Assembly (NCBI GenBank): GCA_963720945.1
Contig: CAVRHH010000029.1
Coordinates: 124,001 to 188,000 of the forward strand
Direction of reading: 5' to 3'
DNA from: Bog-532 sp963720945
GTDB taxonomy: Bacteria; Actinomycetota; Actinomycetes; Streptosporangiales; Streptosporangiaceae
DNA: 64,000 bases
In this document: in pieces, positions 33,955-43,466 of the stretch
Numbering within the stretch: position 1 is the stretch's first letter
Layout: the number at the start of each line of letters is the position of its first letter
Made by a program: the position numbers and the translations under genes
Notes under the pieces: model-generated
Seen by the model: only the letters and a program-made list of their open reading frames with translations
Told to the model about the DNA's origin: nothing
Database searches by the model: none

Positions 33955-35301
33955 TTATTTGCGGATGCAGGCATTCTCCAACGCACGTGATAACGACACA
34001 CGTCGCGCCGATCTTTGAGCGGAGCTCGGCCTGGAGGTTAAGGACCATAGCCCGGACAGCGGCATAACCATGATCCTCTCCTCCTTGCGGTAGGCGAGTT
34101 CCCCGAGGTTGAGCAGGAAGCCCGCGACGAACCGCTCACCTAGCCTGTCGCGGAGTAGCCGGAGGCCGCTCAGGTCAGTGTCCTGGACGCGGGATCCGGC
34201 CTTCACTTCGAAACCGGCGACGCGGCCGTCCCAGGTCTCGAGAACAAGATCAACCTCGTCCCCGCTCTGCGTCCGGAAGTACGCGGCCGTGACTGCCTCT
34301 TCCGACCAGCTCACCTGCTTGAGGATCTCCCCGGCGGCGAACGTCTCGACGAGACGCCCGAACTCGGTCAGCACAGCGGGATCGCGGCTGCTGATCTTCG
34401 CAGCGCTGAGCCCGAGCAGCCAGCCGGCCAGCCCCGAGTCTATGACGTGCACCTTGGGGTACGCGGCGATCCGCTTGCCAAGGGTCGTGCCCCACGCTGG
34501 CAGCCGCTGGATCATGAAGGCCGCCTCCAGCAAAGTCGCGTAGCGGTTCGCGGTGCTGCTTTCCAGCCCGACGGCCTGCCCGGCCTTGGAGATGTTGAGC
34601 ATCTGGCCAGTCTGCGCCGCGAACTGGCGGAGCAGCCGGGGAAGCGCCTCCCGCTGCCGTACTCTGGTGATGTCGAGCACGTCGCGCATCACGACGAGGT
34701 TCACGTAGTCGGCGAACCACGACGTGCGGGCCCTCGCCGTCAGGCGCTGCAAGATCATGGGGAAGCCGCCCGTCAGGATGCGATCGATGTACTCCTCCCT
34801 GGTCACAGGGTGCGATGGCATCTCCGGAAGCCTGGCCGGGTCCGCCCAGAGCCGGTCGATGAAGTTCTCCCGGCGCCCGTGAAGCTCCCCCTGGGACAAC
34901 GGCAGGACGTTGATGACGTGCGCCCGCCCGGTCAGCGATTGCGCCGCCTGGGGCAGGACCGAGTATCTCGTGGATCCGGTGAGCACGTAGCGCCCTGGCC
35001 TGGTATCCGTGTTGAGCTCAGCCTTGATCGCGTCCAGGATCTCCGGGACATGCTGGAACTCGTCGATGAGAACCGGCCCGGGACCGGAGACGATGAAGCC
35101 GGGGTCGCTGGCCGCCGCCGTTCTCGCGTCCGGGCGGTCAAGGTCGAGGACGGGCCGGTCGAACTCGGCCGCGAGCGCCGCGAGCAAGGTGCTCTTGCCC
35201 ACGGTGCGCGGCCCGGTGAGGATCACGACGGGCTCTTCGCTCATGCGCTGAGGGACGACTTCGGCGAGTCGGCGAGGACGCAGCCCGCTAGTAGCCTTCA
35301 T
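33955..35301 (-). CDS. AAA family ATPase with DUF4143 domain
   Basis: 448 aa. Walker A is GPRTVGKST (near residue 30), Walker B VLIDEFQ, and sensor-like RYVLTGST; DUF4143 follows with GDEVDLVLETWDGRVAGFEVKA, a PD-(D/E)xK nuclease-like motif. Such ATPases are widespread in accessory regions and are suspected of roles in conflict or mobile DNA, but have no agreed function. The ATG at 35301 is followed at once by the conserved RPRRLAEVV helix. Confidence 0.9.
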   Translation of the reverse strand: MKATSGLRPRRLAEVVPQRMSEEPVVILTGPRTVGKSTLLAALAAEFDRPVLDLDRPDARTAAASDPGFIVSGPGPVLIDEFQHVPEILDAIKAELNTDTRPGRYVLTGSTRYSVLPQAAQSLTGRAHVINVLPLSQGELHGRRENFIDRLWADPARLPEMPSHPVTREEYIDRILTGGFPMILQRLTARARTSWFADYVNLVVMRDVLDITRVRQREALPRLLRQFAAQTGQMLNISKAGQAVGLESSTANRYATLLEAAFMIQRLPAWGTTLGKRIAAYPKVHVIDSGLAGWLLGLSAAKISSRDPAVLTEFGRLVETFAAGEILKQVSWSEEAVTAAYFRTQSGDEVDLVLETWDGRVAGFEVKAGSRVQDTDLSGLRLLRDRLGERFVAGFLLNLGELAYRKEERIMVMPLSGLWSLTSRPSSAQRSARRVSLSRALENACIRK

Positions 35302-35478
35302 GCACTTCAGGATGCCATGCGGGGAACTCTTGAACGATTTTCTGGGAAACTTTACAGCTCTATGCTGGGAAACATTACAGCAATGACCTGGGCAGCCTGA
35401 CGTACATCAGGTGGGAATCCAGACGAGGGACGCTCGCTGCAGAGCACGCGAGCTGCCCTGGATGTGTGTGTGAAGACA

Positions 35479-35537
35479 GTCCACCGAGGTTGTGATAATG
35501 ACACACGTTGTCCGGGTGGTTCGGTGAAGGAGCCGAC
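35479..35537 (+). promoter_or_regulatory. Conserved leader, copy 3, upstream of the P-type ATPase fusion
   Basis: AGTCCACCGAGGTTGTGATAA and then ACACACGTTGTCC align with the leaders at 29765 and 43409, and AAGGAGCCGAC precedes the ATG at 35538 as in the others. The hairpin is weaker here because the 5' arm reads GGTTCGG. Confidence 0.7.
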
Positions 35538-36610
35538 ATGGACGAGGACAACGACGGCAGGTTCCCCGACGACAGCGCGGTGGAGGAGGTCCGTTATCCG
35601 CGGTACAAGCGGGAGGACGACGCGCCGGCGGTGAAGAAGGCCGACATCGGGATCGCGATGGGCACCGGCACCGAGGTGACCCAGGAAGCCGCGGTGATGA
35701 TCCTGACCGACGACAACTTCTCCACCATCATCAAGGCCGTCGAACTCGGCCGCGGGCTGTATGACAACCTCGCCCGTACATCCGGTTCCAGATCGGCGGG
35801 CTGTTCGGCTACATCGCCACGTTCCTCGGCGCCAGCATCTTCAACGTCGCCGCGGGCATACCACTGCTCCCGCTGCAGACGCTGTGGGTGAGCTTCACCA
35901 TGCTGTCCATCCAGTCGGTCGGGCTCGGCTACAGCAAACCCGCCGCCGGGCTGATGGACCGCCCGCCGCTGCCGCCCAGCCGGCCGATCCTGACCCGCGC
36001 GCTCATTATCTGGCTCGCCTTCGCCGGCCTGCTGATGGCGATCGGCACCCTCAGCGTGATCAGCTGGGCGGACCAGGTGCACGGGCTCGACATCGCACGG
36101 ACCATGGGCATGGTCACGTTCGCGCTGTTCATTCTGTTCTTCTCCATCGAATCCAAAGACGACCGGGACCCGGCGTTCGCCCTCGGCACCTTCTCCGGCA
36201 AGACGTTCATCATCACGACCAGCGGGTCCTTCGTCCTGCTGGTCCTGTCCACCGTCCTGAGCATCTTCCACACCGTGCTAAAGACCGTCAGGATCGACGT
36301 CCGGCAGTGGCTGATCTGCACCGCCGTGGCCCTGCCGGTCGTGGTGGCCGCCGAGATCCGCAAAGCGGTGCTGCGGCGGACCGCCGCGCGCTCCATCCGC
36401 CCCGCCAGCGTCCCCGGCCAGAGCCACTACCCACTGAACGCGCGGCGGGCGCCTGACATGACCGAGTACGCGCCGGTATGGCAGATGCCGGCGGCCTACT
36501 GGGCGGGGTCCCCCATCACCCGTCTATGCAACTCGGTGGTGAGCGTATGGATCTCCCGGGTCAGCTGCGTGTTGGTCTTGAGCTCCAGCTCCTGCTCGGT
36601 AAAGTCATGA
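35538..36610 (+). pseudogene. Cassette 5' end fused to the C-terminal part of a cation-transporting P-type ATPase
   Basis: It starts MDEDNDGRFPDDSAVEEVRYPR, then passes directly into DDAPAVKKADIGIAMGTGTEVTQEAAVMILTDDNF, the hinge region of P1/P2-type ATPases. One base is lost near 35775 (NLAR instead of NLAKYIRFQ); the membrane part (GYIATFLGASIFNVAAGIPLLPLQTLWVSF, then three more helices) continues in another frame to about 36420. The first helices, the DKTG phosphorylation site and the nucleotide domain are absent. The remaining frame runs into the DUF1003 gene on the other strand. Confidence 0.8.
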
Positions 36611-36903
36611 TCCGCCTTGGCCTGCTGGAACGCCCCCTGCCGGTTCTGGCCGATCATGACGAACGTGGACAGGAAGATCGCTTCCAGCGACACAATCAGC
36701 GTCAGCGTCGGCCACGGCTTGGACTCGATGAACAGCATCCAGACGGTGAACAGCGCGATGTGCAGGTAGACGAAATTCATCGACCCCGCGAAAGCGGTGA
36801 TCCAGTCAGCGATCCGCAGCTGTATGTCCGCGGCTCGCCGCGCCTGTTCCTCCAGAACGACAGGATGGTGCTGGAGTGTGATCGGCAGGTCACGTCTGGC
36901 CAT
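36496..36903 (-). CDS. DUF1003 membrane protein
   Basis: 135 aa. ADWITAFAGSMNFVYLHIALFTVWMLFIE and PWPTLTLIVSLEAIFLSTFVMIGQNRQ are the two helices and loop of DUF1003, followed by a coiled-coil tail (ELELKTNTQLTREIHTLTTELHRR). The function is unknown. The ATG at 36903 has GGAGG 12 bases upstream. Cation ATPases and DUF1003 proteins often occur together in actinobacterial stress clusters, so it may once have served the neighbouring broken ATPase. Confidence 0.85.
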   Translation of the reverse strand: MARRDLPITLQHHPVVLEEQARRAADIQLRIADWITAFAGSMNFVYLHIALFTVWMLFIESKPWPTLTLIVSLEAIFLSTFVMIGQNRQGAFQQAKADHDFTEQELELKTNTQLTREIHTLTTELHRRVMGDPAQ

Positions 36904-37328
36904 CCCTGGTACCTCCGTATCGGCTCGGCCGCATCCTTCGATGACTGATTGCCGGTCCGCCCAGTCTGGCGCAGTTGGACACCCATCACGATCTGGGAGA
37001 CACCGTAGACCAGCCTGAACAGGCCGGACAGCAGCGAGGGCGACCGTGCCGACGCCGGGGCGGGCGAGCAGCACGTGCCGGGCGCGACAGCCGGGCCGGC
37101 AGGCACGCCCGGACACTGAAAGGCAATCCGCCGTAGCCTCAGCCAGCACATCAAGATCGCGAAAGATCGAGGCTAGGCCGGCTCCGTGGCCGGATCTAGT
37201 AACTTTTCGGCCTCCTGTCACCTGTGACCAAGCTCGGGTGCTTTCTATCTTCGGTATGAAGGTCACCGCGTCGGCCTAACAGCTGATCCCGCGCTGTATT
37301 TCATCCGAGCCTTTCTGCGAGGTACATA
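36904..37328. other. Stretch with no supported gene
   Basis: About 425 bp. A minus frame contains LLSGLFRLVYGVSQIVMGVQ, which looks membrane-like, but it lacks a start, continuation and known relatives. The 3' part must hold the promoter of the acyl-CoA ligase operon. Confidence 0.45.
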
Positions 37329-38789
37329 GTGAGCATCGATTATTTCCCATGGAATCAACCTGAAAGAAGGGCGGACCAGCCGTGCCTGCGCGACGGTGAT
37401 ATCGAATTCACCTATGCCGACGTAGCTCGCCGGGCCGAGGCGGTAGCTGAGCGGTTCGCCGCATTGGGCGTTCGCCGGGGCGACGTCGTTGCGATAATGC
37501 TGCCGAATTGCGCGGAGCTGCTGCTCGGATTGCTGGCCGCGTGGCGTCTTGGCGCGGCGGCGACCCCGGTCAACCCGGTTTTCACCGCTAACGAGGCCGC
37601 TTACCAGATCCAGGACTCGGGCGCGGTGCTGTTGCTCACCTCGACGGCGGACGCGGATTACGGCGTGCCGGTCGTGCTGGCGAAGGATTTGCCCGCCCGG
37701 TCCGCGGGCACTGCGCCTGAGCCCGCGACCGGACTCGGCGATCTTGCGCTGCTCATCTACACCAGCGGCTCGACCGGCCGGCCCAAGGGCGTGATGCTCG
37801 ATCATTCGAATCTGGCCGCGATGGCATCGTCGCTAGCCGTGGCGATGCGGCTCGGCCCGGCCGATCACTGCCTTCTGGTGCTGCCGCTGTTTCACGTCAA
37901 CGCGATCTGTGTCAGCTTCCTGGCTCCCATGGTGTCCGGCGCGCAGGTGACGATCCTGGCCAGGTTCGCCCCGCACACGTTCCTCGAGGCGGTGGAGCGT
38001 TACCGGCCGACGTATTTCGCGGCGGTGCCGGCCATCTACGCGCGGCTGGCTGAGCTCCCCGGCGATGTCCGCCCGGACACCTCGTCGGTGCGGTTCGCGG
38101 TGTGCGGCGCGGCCCCGGTGCCCAAGGAGCTGCTGCGGCGGTGCGAATCGCGGTTCGGCTTCGTCATCATCGAGGGGTACGGGCTCACCGAAGGTACCTG
38201 TGCGTCGACCGTGAACCCGGTGGACGGCGTGCGCAAGCCGGGCACTGTCGGCCCGGCCCTGCCCGGGCAGCGGGTGGCGGCAATGAGCCCGGACGGCTCG
38301 CTGCTGCCCGCGGGCCAGGCCGGCGAGATGGTCATCCAGGGCGCGAACGTCATGCGCGGCTACCTTGGCCGGCCCGAGGCGACCGCCGAGGCCCTGGCCG
38401 GGGGCTGGCTGCATACCGGAGACGTCGGCTTCCTGGACGAGGACGGATACCTGACCCTGGTCGACCGGATCAAGGACATGATCATCCGGGGCGGGGAGAA
38501 CATCTATCCCAAGGAGATCGAGTCGGCGCTGGCCGGCCACGACGCGGTGCTCGAGGCCGCGGTCGTCGGCGCGCCGCACCCGGTGTATGGCGAGGTCCCG
38601 GTCGCCTATGTCGTCACCTACCCGGGCACCGCGGTCACCACAGCGGAGCTGATCGAGCACTGCAGGCACGATCTCACGAAGATCAAGATCCCGGCTGCGG
38701 TCCATGTCCTGAGGCAGCTGCCCAAGAACGCGGTCGGCAAGGTCGACAAGCCGGCCTTGCGGAAATCACTGAGCCCAAAGAGCGCATAG
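37329..38789 (+). CDS. Acyl-CoA synthetase / AMP-dependent ligase (FadD-like)
   Basis: 486-aa ANL-superfamily enzyme. The adenylate P-loop is YTSGSTGRPKG, then EGYGLTEG, HTGDVGFLDEDGYLTLVDRIKD, and the C-terminal catalytic lysine motif NAVGKVDK. It activates a carboxylic acid to an acyl-adenylate and then CoA thioester; the length and sequence style are like mycobacterial FadD13. The GTG start has GCGAGG six bases upstream. It is the first gene of a three-gene set with a DUF3556 protein and an FAD oxidoreductase. Confidence 0.92.
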   Translation: MSIDYFPWNQPERRADQPCLRDGDIEFTYADVARRAEAVAERFAALGVRRGDVVAIMLPNCAELLLGLLAAWRLGAAATPVNPVFTANEAAYQIQDSGAVLLLTSTADADYGVPVVLAKDLPARSAGTAPEPATGLGDLALLIYTSGSTGRPKGVMLDHSNLAAMASSLAVAMRLGPADHCLLVLPLFHVNAICVSFLAPMVSGAQVTILARFAPHTFLEAVERYRPTYFAAVPAIYARLAELPGDVRPDTSSVRFAVCGAAPVPKELLRRCESRFGFVIIEGYGLTEGTCASTVNPVDGVRKPGTVGPALPGQRVAAMSPDGSLLPAGQAGEMVIQGANVMRGYLGRPEATAEALAGGWLHTGDVGFLDEDGYLTLVDRIKDMIIRGGENIYPKEIESALAGHDAVLEAAVVGAPHPVYGEVPVAYVVTYPGTAVTTAELIEHCRHDLTKIKIPAAVHVLRQLPKNAVGKVDKPALRKSLSPKSA

Positions 38790-38858
38790 CAAAGGCCACT
38801 TACCGCCCGTCAGATGAACGGGACCGCCGTCCCGCCTTCGCATAATTAAGGAGTGATC

Positions 38859-40679
38859 ATGGGATTCACCAAGGCAGACTTTCCTCCGGTCGATCCGGAG
38901 ACATTTCTGCAGCAGCCGCTGATGGAGCGCATGAAGATACTCGCCCAGCACTGGGTCGAGCACGGATTCGGCTCGCCGCGGATGATACACGCAATCTATA
39001 TCGTGAAATTGCTGGTCTTCTACGTGCTCGGAGGCGTTACGGTGGCGACGTTGACGTCGCACCTGCCGCCATTCTGGGATGTCGCGGGCTGGTGGAACCA
39101 GCCGATCGTCTACGAGAAGGCGGTGCTGTGGACGGTGCTGCTCGAGACGATCGGGGTGGCGGGTTCCTGGGGCCCGCTGGCCGGAAAGTTCAAGCCGATG
39201 ACCGGGGGCATCCTGTTCTGGGCCAGGCCCGGCACCATCAGGCTGCGGCCGTGGCGGCGGGTCCCGTTCACCGCCGGCGACCGGCGCACCTGGTTCGACG
39301 TCGCGCTCTACCTGGCCCTGCTGGTGAGCGTCGTCACCCCGCTCGTGCTGCCCGGCGTGGCACGCGCGTCGCTGTCCGCGGCCCTGCCGCACAACACCTC
39401 CGGGCTGGTGAACCCGGCCCTGCTGATCCCCGTAATCGTGCTCCTGGTCGCGAGCGGGCTGCGGGACAAGACGGTGTTCCTGGCCGCGCGCGGTGAGCAG
39501 TACCTGCCCGCCCTGCTGTTCTTCACCATCCTGCCGTTCGTCAATATGATCATCGCGCTCAAGCTGCTGATCGTCGTCGTGTGGGTCGGCGCGGGCGTGT
39601 CAAAGTTCGGCCGTCACTTCTCCAACGTTGTCCCGCCGATGGTGAGCAACAGCCCGTCCGTTCCGTTCAAATGGGTCAAGCGGGCCCACTACCGTGACTA
39701 CCCGCGCGACCTGCGCCCGTCGGAACTGGCGCGCCTCATGGCCCACGCCGGCGGCACCTTCGTCGAGATCGCGACGCCGCTGGTGCTGCTGTTTTCCCCG
39801 TACAAGTGGCTGACCGTGGCCGCAGTCGCGGCGATGGTGGTGTTCCACCTGTTCATCACCTCCACCTTCCCGCTGGCGGTCCCGCTGGAGTGGAACATCC
39901 TGTTCGGCTACGCGACGGTATTCCTGTTCCTCGGTTTCCCCAGCTGGCACGGCTATGGCGTGACCGGCATGTCCCCGGCATGGCTGGCCATCGTCATCGT
40001 GGCCGGCCTGCTGTCCTTCCCCATCCTGGGCAACCTGCGCCCGGACCTGGTGTCCTTCCTGCCGTCGATGCGGCAGTACGCGGGCAACTGGGCGTCGGCG
40101 GTGTGGGCGTTCGCCCCCGGCACCGAGGACAAGCTGAACGCGGTCACCCGGCCGGCCGCCAATCAGGTCGACCAGTTGGAGGCGCTGGGCTACGAGCCGG
40201 CGATCGCGGAGGTCACCATGCAGCAGACGATCGCCTGGCGGACCATGCACAGCCAGGGCCGCGGCCTGTTCTCGCTGCTCATCAAGCACCTCCCGGACAT
40301 CGACACGCGGACGGTCCGCGAGGGTGAGTTCGTCTGCAACTCGCTGATCGGGTTCAACTTCGGCGACGGTCACCTGCACAATGAGGACCTGATCACCGCG
40401 GTGCAGCGCCGGTGCGGGTTCGAGCCGGGCGAGCTCGTCATCGTGTGGGTGGAGTCGCAGGCCATCCACAGCAAGGTCCAGCACTACAAGGTCATCGACG
40501 CTGCGCTCGGCGTGATCGAGCGTGGCACGTGGCAGGTGGCGGACGCGGTCCGCGAGCAGCCGTGGCTGCCCAACGGGCCGATCCCCACCGAGGTGACCTG
40601 GTCCCGCGCCGGCCAGCGGGCCGCCGGGCGCAGTGGCCAGGCGCACGGGCGCGACGCCGCGATGGGAACACTGACATGA
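38859..40679 (+). CDS. DUF3556 transmembrane protein
   Basis: 606 aa. The opener GFTKADFPPVDPETFLQQPLMERMKILAQHWVEHGFGSPRMIH is the DUF3556 signature, followed by about eight hydrophobic segments (for example LLVFYVLGGVTVATL and WNILFGYATVFLFLGFP). The family is actinobacterial and uncharacterised. I prefer the ATG at 38859, which has AAGGAG five bases upstream, over the GTG at 38853, which overlaps that site. Its stop overlaps the next start (ATGA). Confidence 0.88.
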   Translation: MGFTKADFPPVDPETFLQQPLMERMKILAQHWVEHGFGSPRMIHAIYIVKLLVFYVLGGVTVATLTSHLPPFWDVAGWWNQPIVYEKAVLWTVLLETIGVAGSWGPLAGKFKPMTGGILFWARPGTIRLRPWRRVPFTAGDRRTWFDVALYLALLVSVVTPLVLPGVARASLSAALPHNTSGLVNPALLIPVIVLLVASGLRDKTVFLAARGEQYLPALLFFTILPFVNMIIALKLLIVVVWVGAGVSKFGRHFSNVVPPMVSNSPSVPFKWVKRAHYRDYPRDLRPSELARLMAHAGGTFVEIATPLVLLFSPYKWLTVAAVAAMVVFHLFITSTFPLAVPLEWNILFGYATVFLFLGFPSWHGYGVTGMSPAWLAIVIVAGLLSFPILGNLRPDLVSFLPSMRQYAGNWASAVWAFAPGTEDKLNAVTRPAANQVDQLEALGYEPAIAEVTMQQTIAWRTMHSQGRGLFSLLIKHLPDIDTRTVREGEFVCNSLIGFNFGDGHLHNEDLITAVQRRCGFEPGELVIVWVESQAIHSKVQHYKVIDAALGVIERGTWQVADAVREQPWLPNGPIPTEVTWSRAGQRAAGRSGQAHGRDAAMGTLT

Positions 40680-42097
40680 GCACCGCGATCGTGGTGGGCG
40701 GCGGGCCCAATGGGCTCGCCGCCGCCGTGGCCCTCGCCCGGGAAGGCGTGCAGGTCACGGTGCTGGAGGCGGCCAACGAGATCGGCGGCGGAGCCCGCTC
40801 CAGCGAGGCCATCCTGCCCGGCCTGCTGCACGACCACTGCTCGGCGTTCCACCCGATGGCGGTCGGCTCCACGTTCCTGAACAGCCTCGGCCTGGAGCGT
40901 TACGGCCTGTCCTGGCGGTGGCCCGAGATCGACTGCGCACACCCCCTGGACGGCGGCGACGCGGGAGTGCTGTACCGTTCGGTCACCGGCACCGCCGCCG
41001 GGCTTGGCGCCGACCGATCCCGCTGGCTGCTGGCGTTCGGACGGCCTTCCGCCAGCTTCGACACCCTGGCGCAGGACATCATGGGGCCGCTGCTGCGGAT
41101 CCCACGTCACCCGCTGACGCTGGCCCGGTTCGGGCTGCCCACGCTGCTGCCCGGATCCGAGGTCGCCAGGCTGTTCGCGACCGAGAAGGCGCGGGCCCTG
41201 TTCGGCGGGGTCGCCGCGCATGCCTTCCGGCCGCTGCACTACCCGCTCACCTCGGCGATCGGACTGGGCATCATCACGGCCGGCCACCGGCACGGCTGGC
41301 CGGTCGCCGCCGGCGGGTCAGGGTCGATCACTGCGGCACTGGCCGCGCTGCTGCTCGACCTGGGCGGCAAGATCGAGACGGGCGCCACGGTCAGGGCGGC
41401 GCCGGAACTGCCGCCGGCCGACATGACCCTGTTCGACCTCGCCCCCGGCGCGATCGCCGGCATCCTCGGTGATCGCATGCCGGCCCGAGTCGCCCGCGCC
41501 TACCGCCGGTACCGGTACGGACCGGGCGCGTTCAAGATCGACTTCGCGGTCGAGGGTGGCGTGCCGTGGACGAACCCGGACGCGCGCCGGGCCGGGACGG
41601 TGCACCTCGGCGGCACCTTCGCCGAGATCGCCGCCGCCGAGCGGGACATCCACGCCGGGCGGATGCCCGAGCGCCCGTTCGTGCTCGTCGGTCAGCAGTA
41701 CCTCGCCGACCCCGGGCGGTCCGCCGGAAACGTCCACCCCCTGTGGACCTACGCGCACGTGCCGCACGGCTACACCGGCGACGCCACCGATGCGATCGTG
41801 GCCCAGATCGAACGGTTCGCTCCGGGGTTCCGGGACCGGATCGTGGGCCGGGCCGTCCGGTCGACCACGCAGATGGCCGCCTACAACCCCAACTACGTCG
41901 GCGGGGACATCGTCACCGGCGCCAAGAACATCCGTCAGGTCGTGCTCGGCCCGCGCACGACCTTCTCCCCCTACCGGGTCGGCGTGCCTGGCATGTACAT
42001 CTGCTCGGCAGCAACCCCACCGGGCCCCGGCGTGCACGGCATGTGCGGCGCCAACGCGGCCGCCGACGCGCTGCGTTACCTGCGCCGGCACCAGTGA
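40676..42097 (+). CDS. FAD-dependent oxidoreductase (phytoene desaturase-like)
   Basis: 473 aa. The N-terminal dinucleotide motif is VVGGGPNGLAAAVALAREGVQVTVLEA, followed by GGGARSSEAILPGLLHDHCSAFHP, and the C-terminal FAD motif is PGMYICSAATPPGPGVHGMCGANAA. This is the CrtI/NAD(P)-binding amine-oxidase-like group. The substrate is probably a lipid or isoprenoid, given the neighbours. It is translationally coupled to the DUF3556 gene. The frame is open upstream in the preceding gene, but the protein starts at the ATG at 40676. Confidence 0.92.
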   Translation: MSTAIVVGGGPNGLAAAVALAREGVQVTVLEAANEIGGGARSSEAILPGLLHDHCSAFHPMAVGSTFLNSLGLERYGLSWRWPEIDCAHPLDGGDAGVLYRSVTGTAAGLGADRSRWLLAFGRPSASFDTLAQDIMGPLLRIPRHPLTLARFGLPTLLPGSEVARLFATEKARALFGGVAAHAFRPLHYPLTSAIGLGIITAGHRHGWPVAAGGSGSITAALAALLLDLGGKIETGATVRAAPELPPADMTLFDLAPGAIAGILGDRMPARVARAYRRYRYGPGAFKIDFAVEGGVPWTNPDARRAGTVHLGGTFAEIAAAERDIHAGRMPERPFVLVGQQYLADPGRSAGNVHPLWTYAHVPHGYTGDATDAIVAQIERFAPGFRDRIVGRAVRSTTQMAAYNPNYVGGDIVTGAKNIRQVVLGPRTTFSPYRVGVPGMYICSAATPPGPGVHGMCGANAAADALRYLRRHQ

Positions 42098-42207
42098 GCC
42101 GACCACAGCGAAGCCGCCCGAACTCGCTCACGCGTGACAGCAGGCTGAAAAGTTACTAGATTCGGCCATGACGGTATGTCTCGTTCGCGAGGACGCGAGG
42201 GACGGTC

Positions 42208-43260
42208 ATGGTTCGCTGGGACGTCGAGCGCGCACCGGGGAGCGTGCAGTTGCTCACCCGGCTGGGTGCCGACTACGGGGTGCCGGCGCAGACGTGCCTG
42301 GAACGCACCGGACTGAGCGAGGAAGGCCTGCGCGACCCGGCCGCCACGGTGACCGCGAAACAGGAACTGGCCGTCATCGCCAACCTGCAAAGGGCGCTCA
42401 GTGACACGCCCGGAATCGGCCTGGAAGCCGGTACCCGCTATCACCTGACCACCTACGGCATCTGGGGTTTCGCCCTCATCAGCAGCCCGACCTGGCGCAG
42501 CGCGCTCGACGTGGGGCTGCGCTATATCGACCTGACATTTGCCTTCACCCGAATCCAGGCCCGCGAGCAGGGCGAAGAAATGCGGCTCGTGCTGGACACT
42601 CCGGAGATCCCGCTCGCGCTGAAACGATTCGTCGTCGAACGCGACAGCGCGGCGATCCAGACCATCCAGCAGGAGCTGTTCGCCTCACCTATCCCCATCA
42701 AGCAGGTCAGCTTCGTCTTCCCGCCGCCCGCCAGCGGAGCCCAGCGGTACACCGAGATCTTCGGTGTCGAGCCGGTCTTCGAAGCCGAGGAAAATACGTT
42801 GGGCATTGACCCGTCGGTGCTGGACCTGCCGCTGCCGCAGGCCAACGACCACACCACCGCCATCGCCCAGGCGCAGTGCCGCGAGTTGCTCGCCCGGCGG
42901 CACGCCCGGGCCGGACTGGCCGGGCGGGTCCGGGATCAACTGGTGGCCCAGGCGGCCGACCCGCCAGGCCTCGGCCAGGTCGCCGCCGCGCTGAACGTGA
43001 GCGACCGGACGCTGCGCCGGCGGCTCACCGGCGAAGGTGTGTCCTTCCGCGGCCTGCTGGATGAGATCCGCGAGCAGCTCGCCGAGGAACTCCTGGTCAC
43101 CGGCGGACTTTCGGTCGCAGAGGTCGCCGAGCGGCTGGGGTATCTGGAGGTCTCCAGCTTCTCCCAGGCCTTCCGGCGCTGGAAAGGCGTCAGTCCCCGC
43201 GCCTACCGGGCACGGCAGCCCAAGCCGCCGACTGAACATGCTGGGGCCTATGCCCCGTAG
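42208..43260 (+). CDS. AraC-family regulator with arabinose-binding-like (VirS-type) N-terminus
   Basis: 350 aa. The N-terminal sensory domain (VQLLTRLGADYGVPAQTCLERTGL, ALDVGLRYIDLTFAFTRI) is of the Arabinose_bd type found in VirS and OruR, and the C-terminal double HTH is PGLGQVAAALNVSDRTLRRRLTGEGVSF and VAEVAERLGYLEVSSFSQAFRRWKGVSPRAYR. In mycobacteria, VirS controls an operon that includes an acyl-CoA ligase and oxidoreductases, so regulation of the 37329-42097 genes is plausible. The gene follows them by 110 bp. Confidence 0.9.
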   Translation: MVRWDVERAPGSVQLLTRLGADYGVPAQTCLERTGLSEEGLRDPAATVTAKQELAVIANLQRALSDTPGIGLEAGTRYHLTTYGIWGFALISSPTWRSALDVGLRYIDLTFAFTRIQAREQGEEMRLVLDTPEIPLALKRFVVERDSAAIQTIQQELFASPIPIKQVSFVFPPPASGAQRYTEIFGVEPVFEAEENTLGIDPSVLDLPLPQANDHTTAIAQAQCRELLARRHARAGLAGRVRDQLVAQAADPPGLGQVAAALNVSDRTLRRRLTGEGVSFRGLLDEIREQLAEELLVTGGLSVAEVAERLGYLEVSSFSQAFRRWKGVSPRAYRARQPKPPTEHAGAYAP

Positions 43261-43408
43261 ACACAACATTACTAAGGACCATGCTGGCGATCCGGCCCCG
43301 GTGCCCCATTTCTGGAGCCGCAGGTAAGGCGGATCTGGTGCGGTCCTAATGAACAACCGGCGGCAGTGCTGTCAGCCGGGCTGTCTCCTGATGTGAGTGT
43401 CGGCATAG

Positions 43409-43466
43409 TCCGCCCAGGTTGCGATAATCACACAGGTTGTCCAGGCGGCTCCTCGAAGGAGCCGAC
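43409..43466 (+). promoter_or_regulatory. Conserved leader of cassette copy 2 with RBS-sequestering hairpin
   Basis: GTCCGCCCAGGTTGCGATAA, then CACACAGGTTGTCCAGG and the perfect stem CGGCTCC (43446-43452) with GGAGCCG (43458-43464), loop TCGAA. The AAGGAG of the ATG at 43467 is in the loop and 3' arm. The upstream 20 bases are identical to those of copy 1. Confidence 0.78.

Noticed and set aside
36777..37154. Membrane-like minus frame upstream of DUF1003
   Set aside because: Only ~20 residues look hydrophobic; no start, no family and it overlaps the DUF1003 start in another frame.
37329..43260. Secondary-metabolite (NRPS/PKS) cluster
   Set aside because: The ANL enzyme is a stand-alone acyl-CoA ligase; there are no carrier, condensation or ketosynthase domains nearby.
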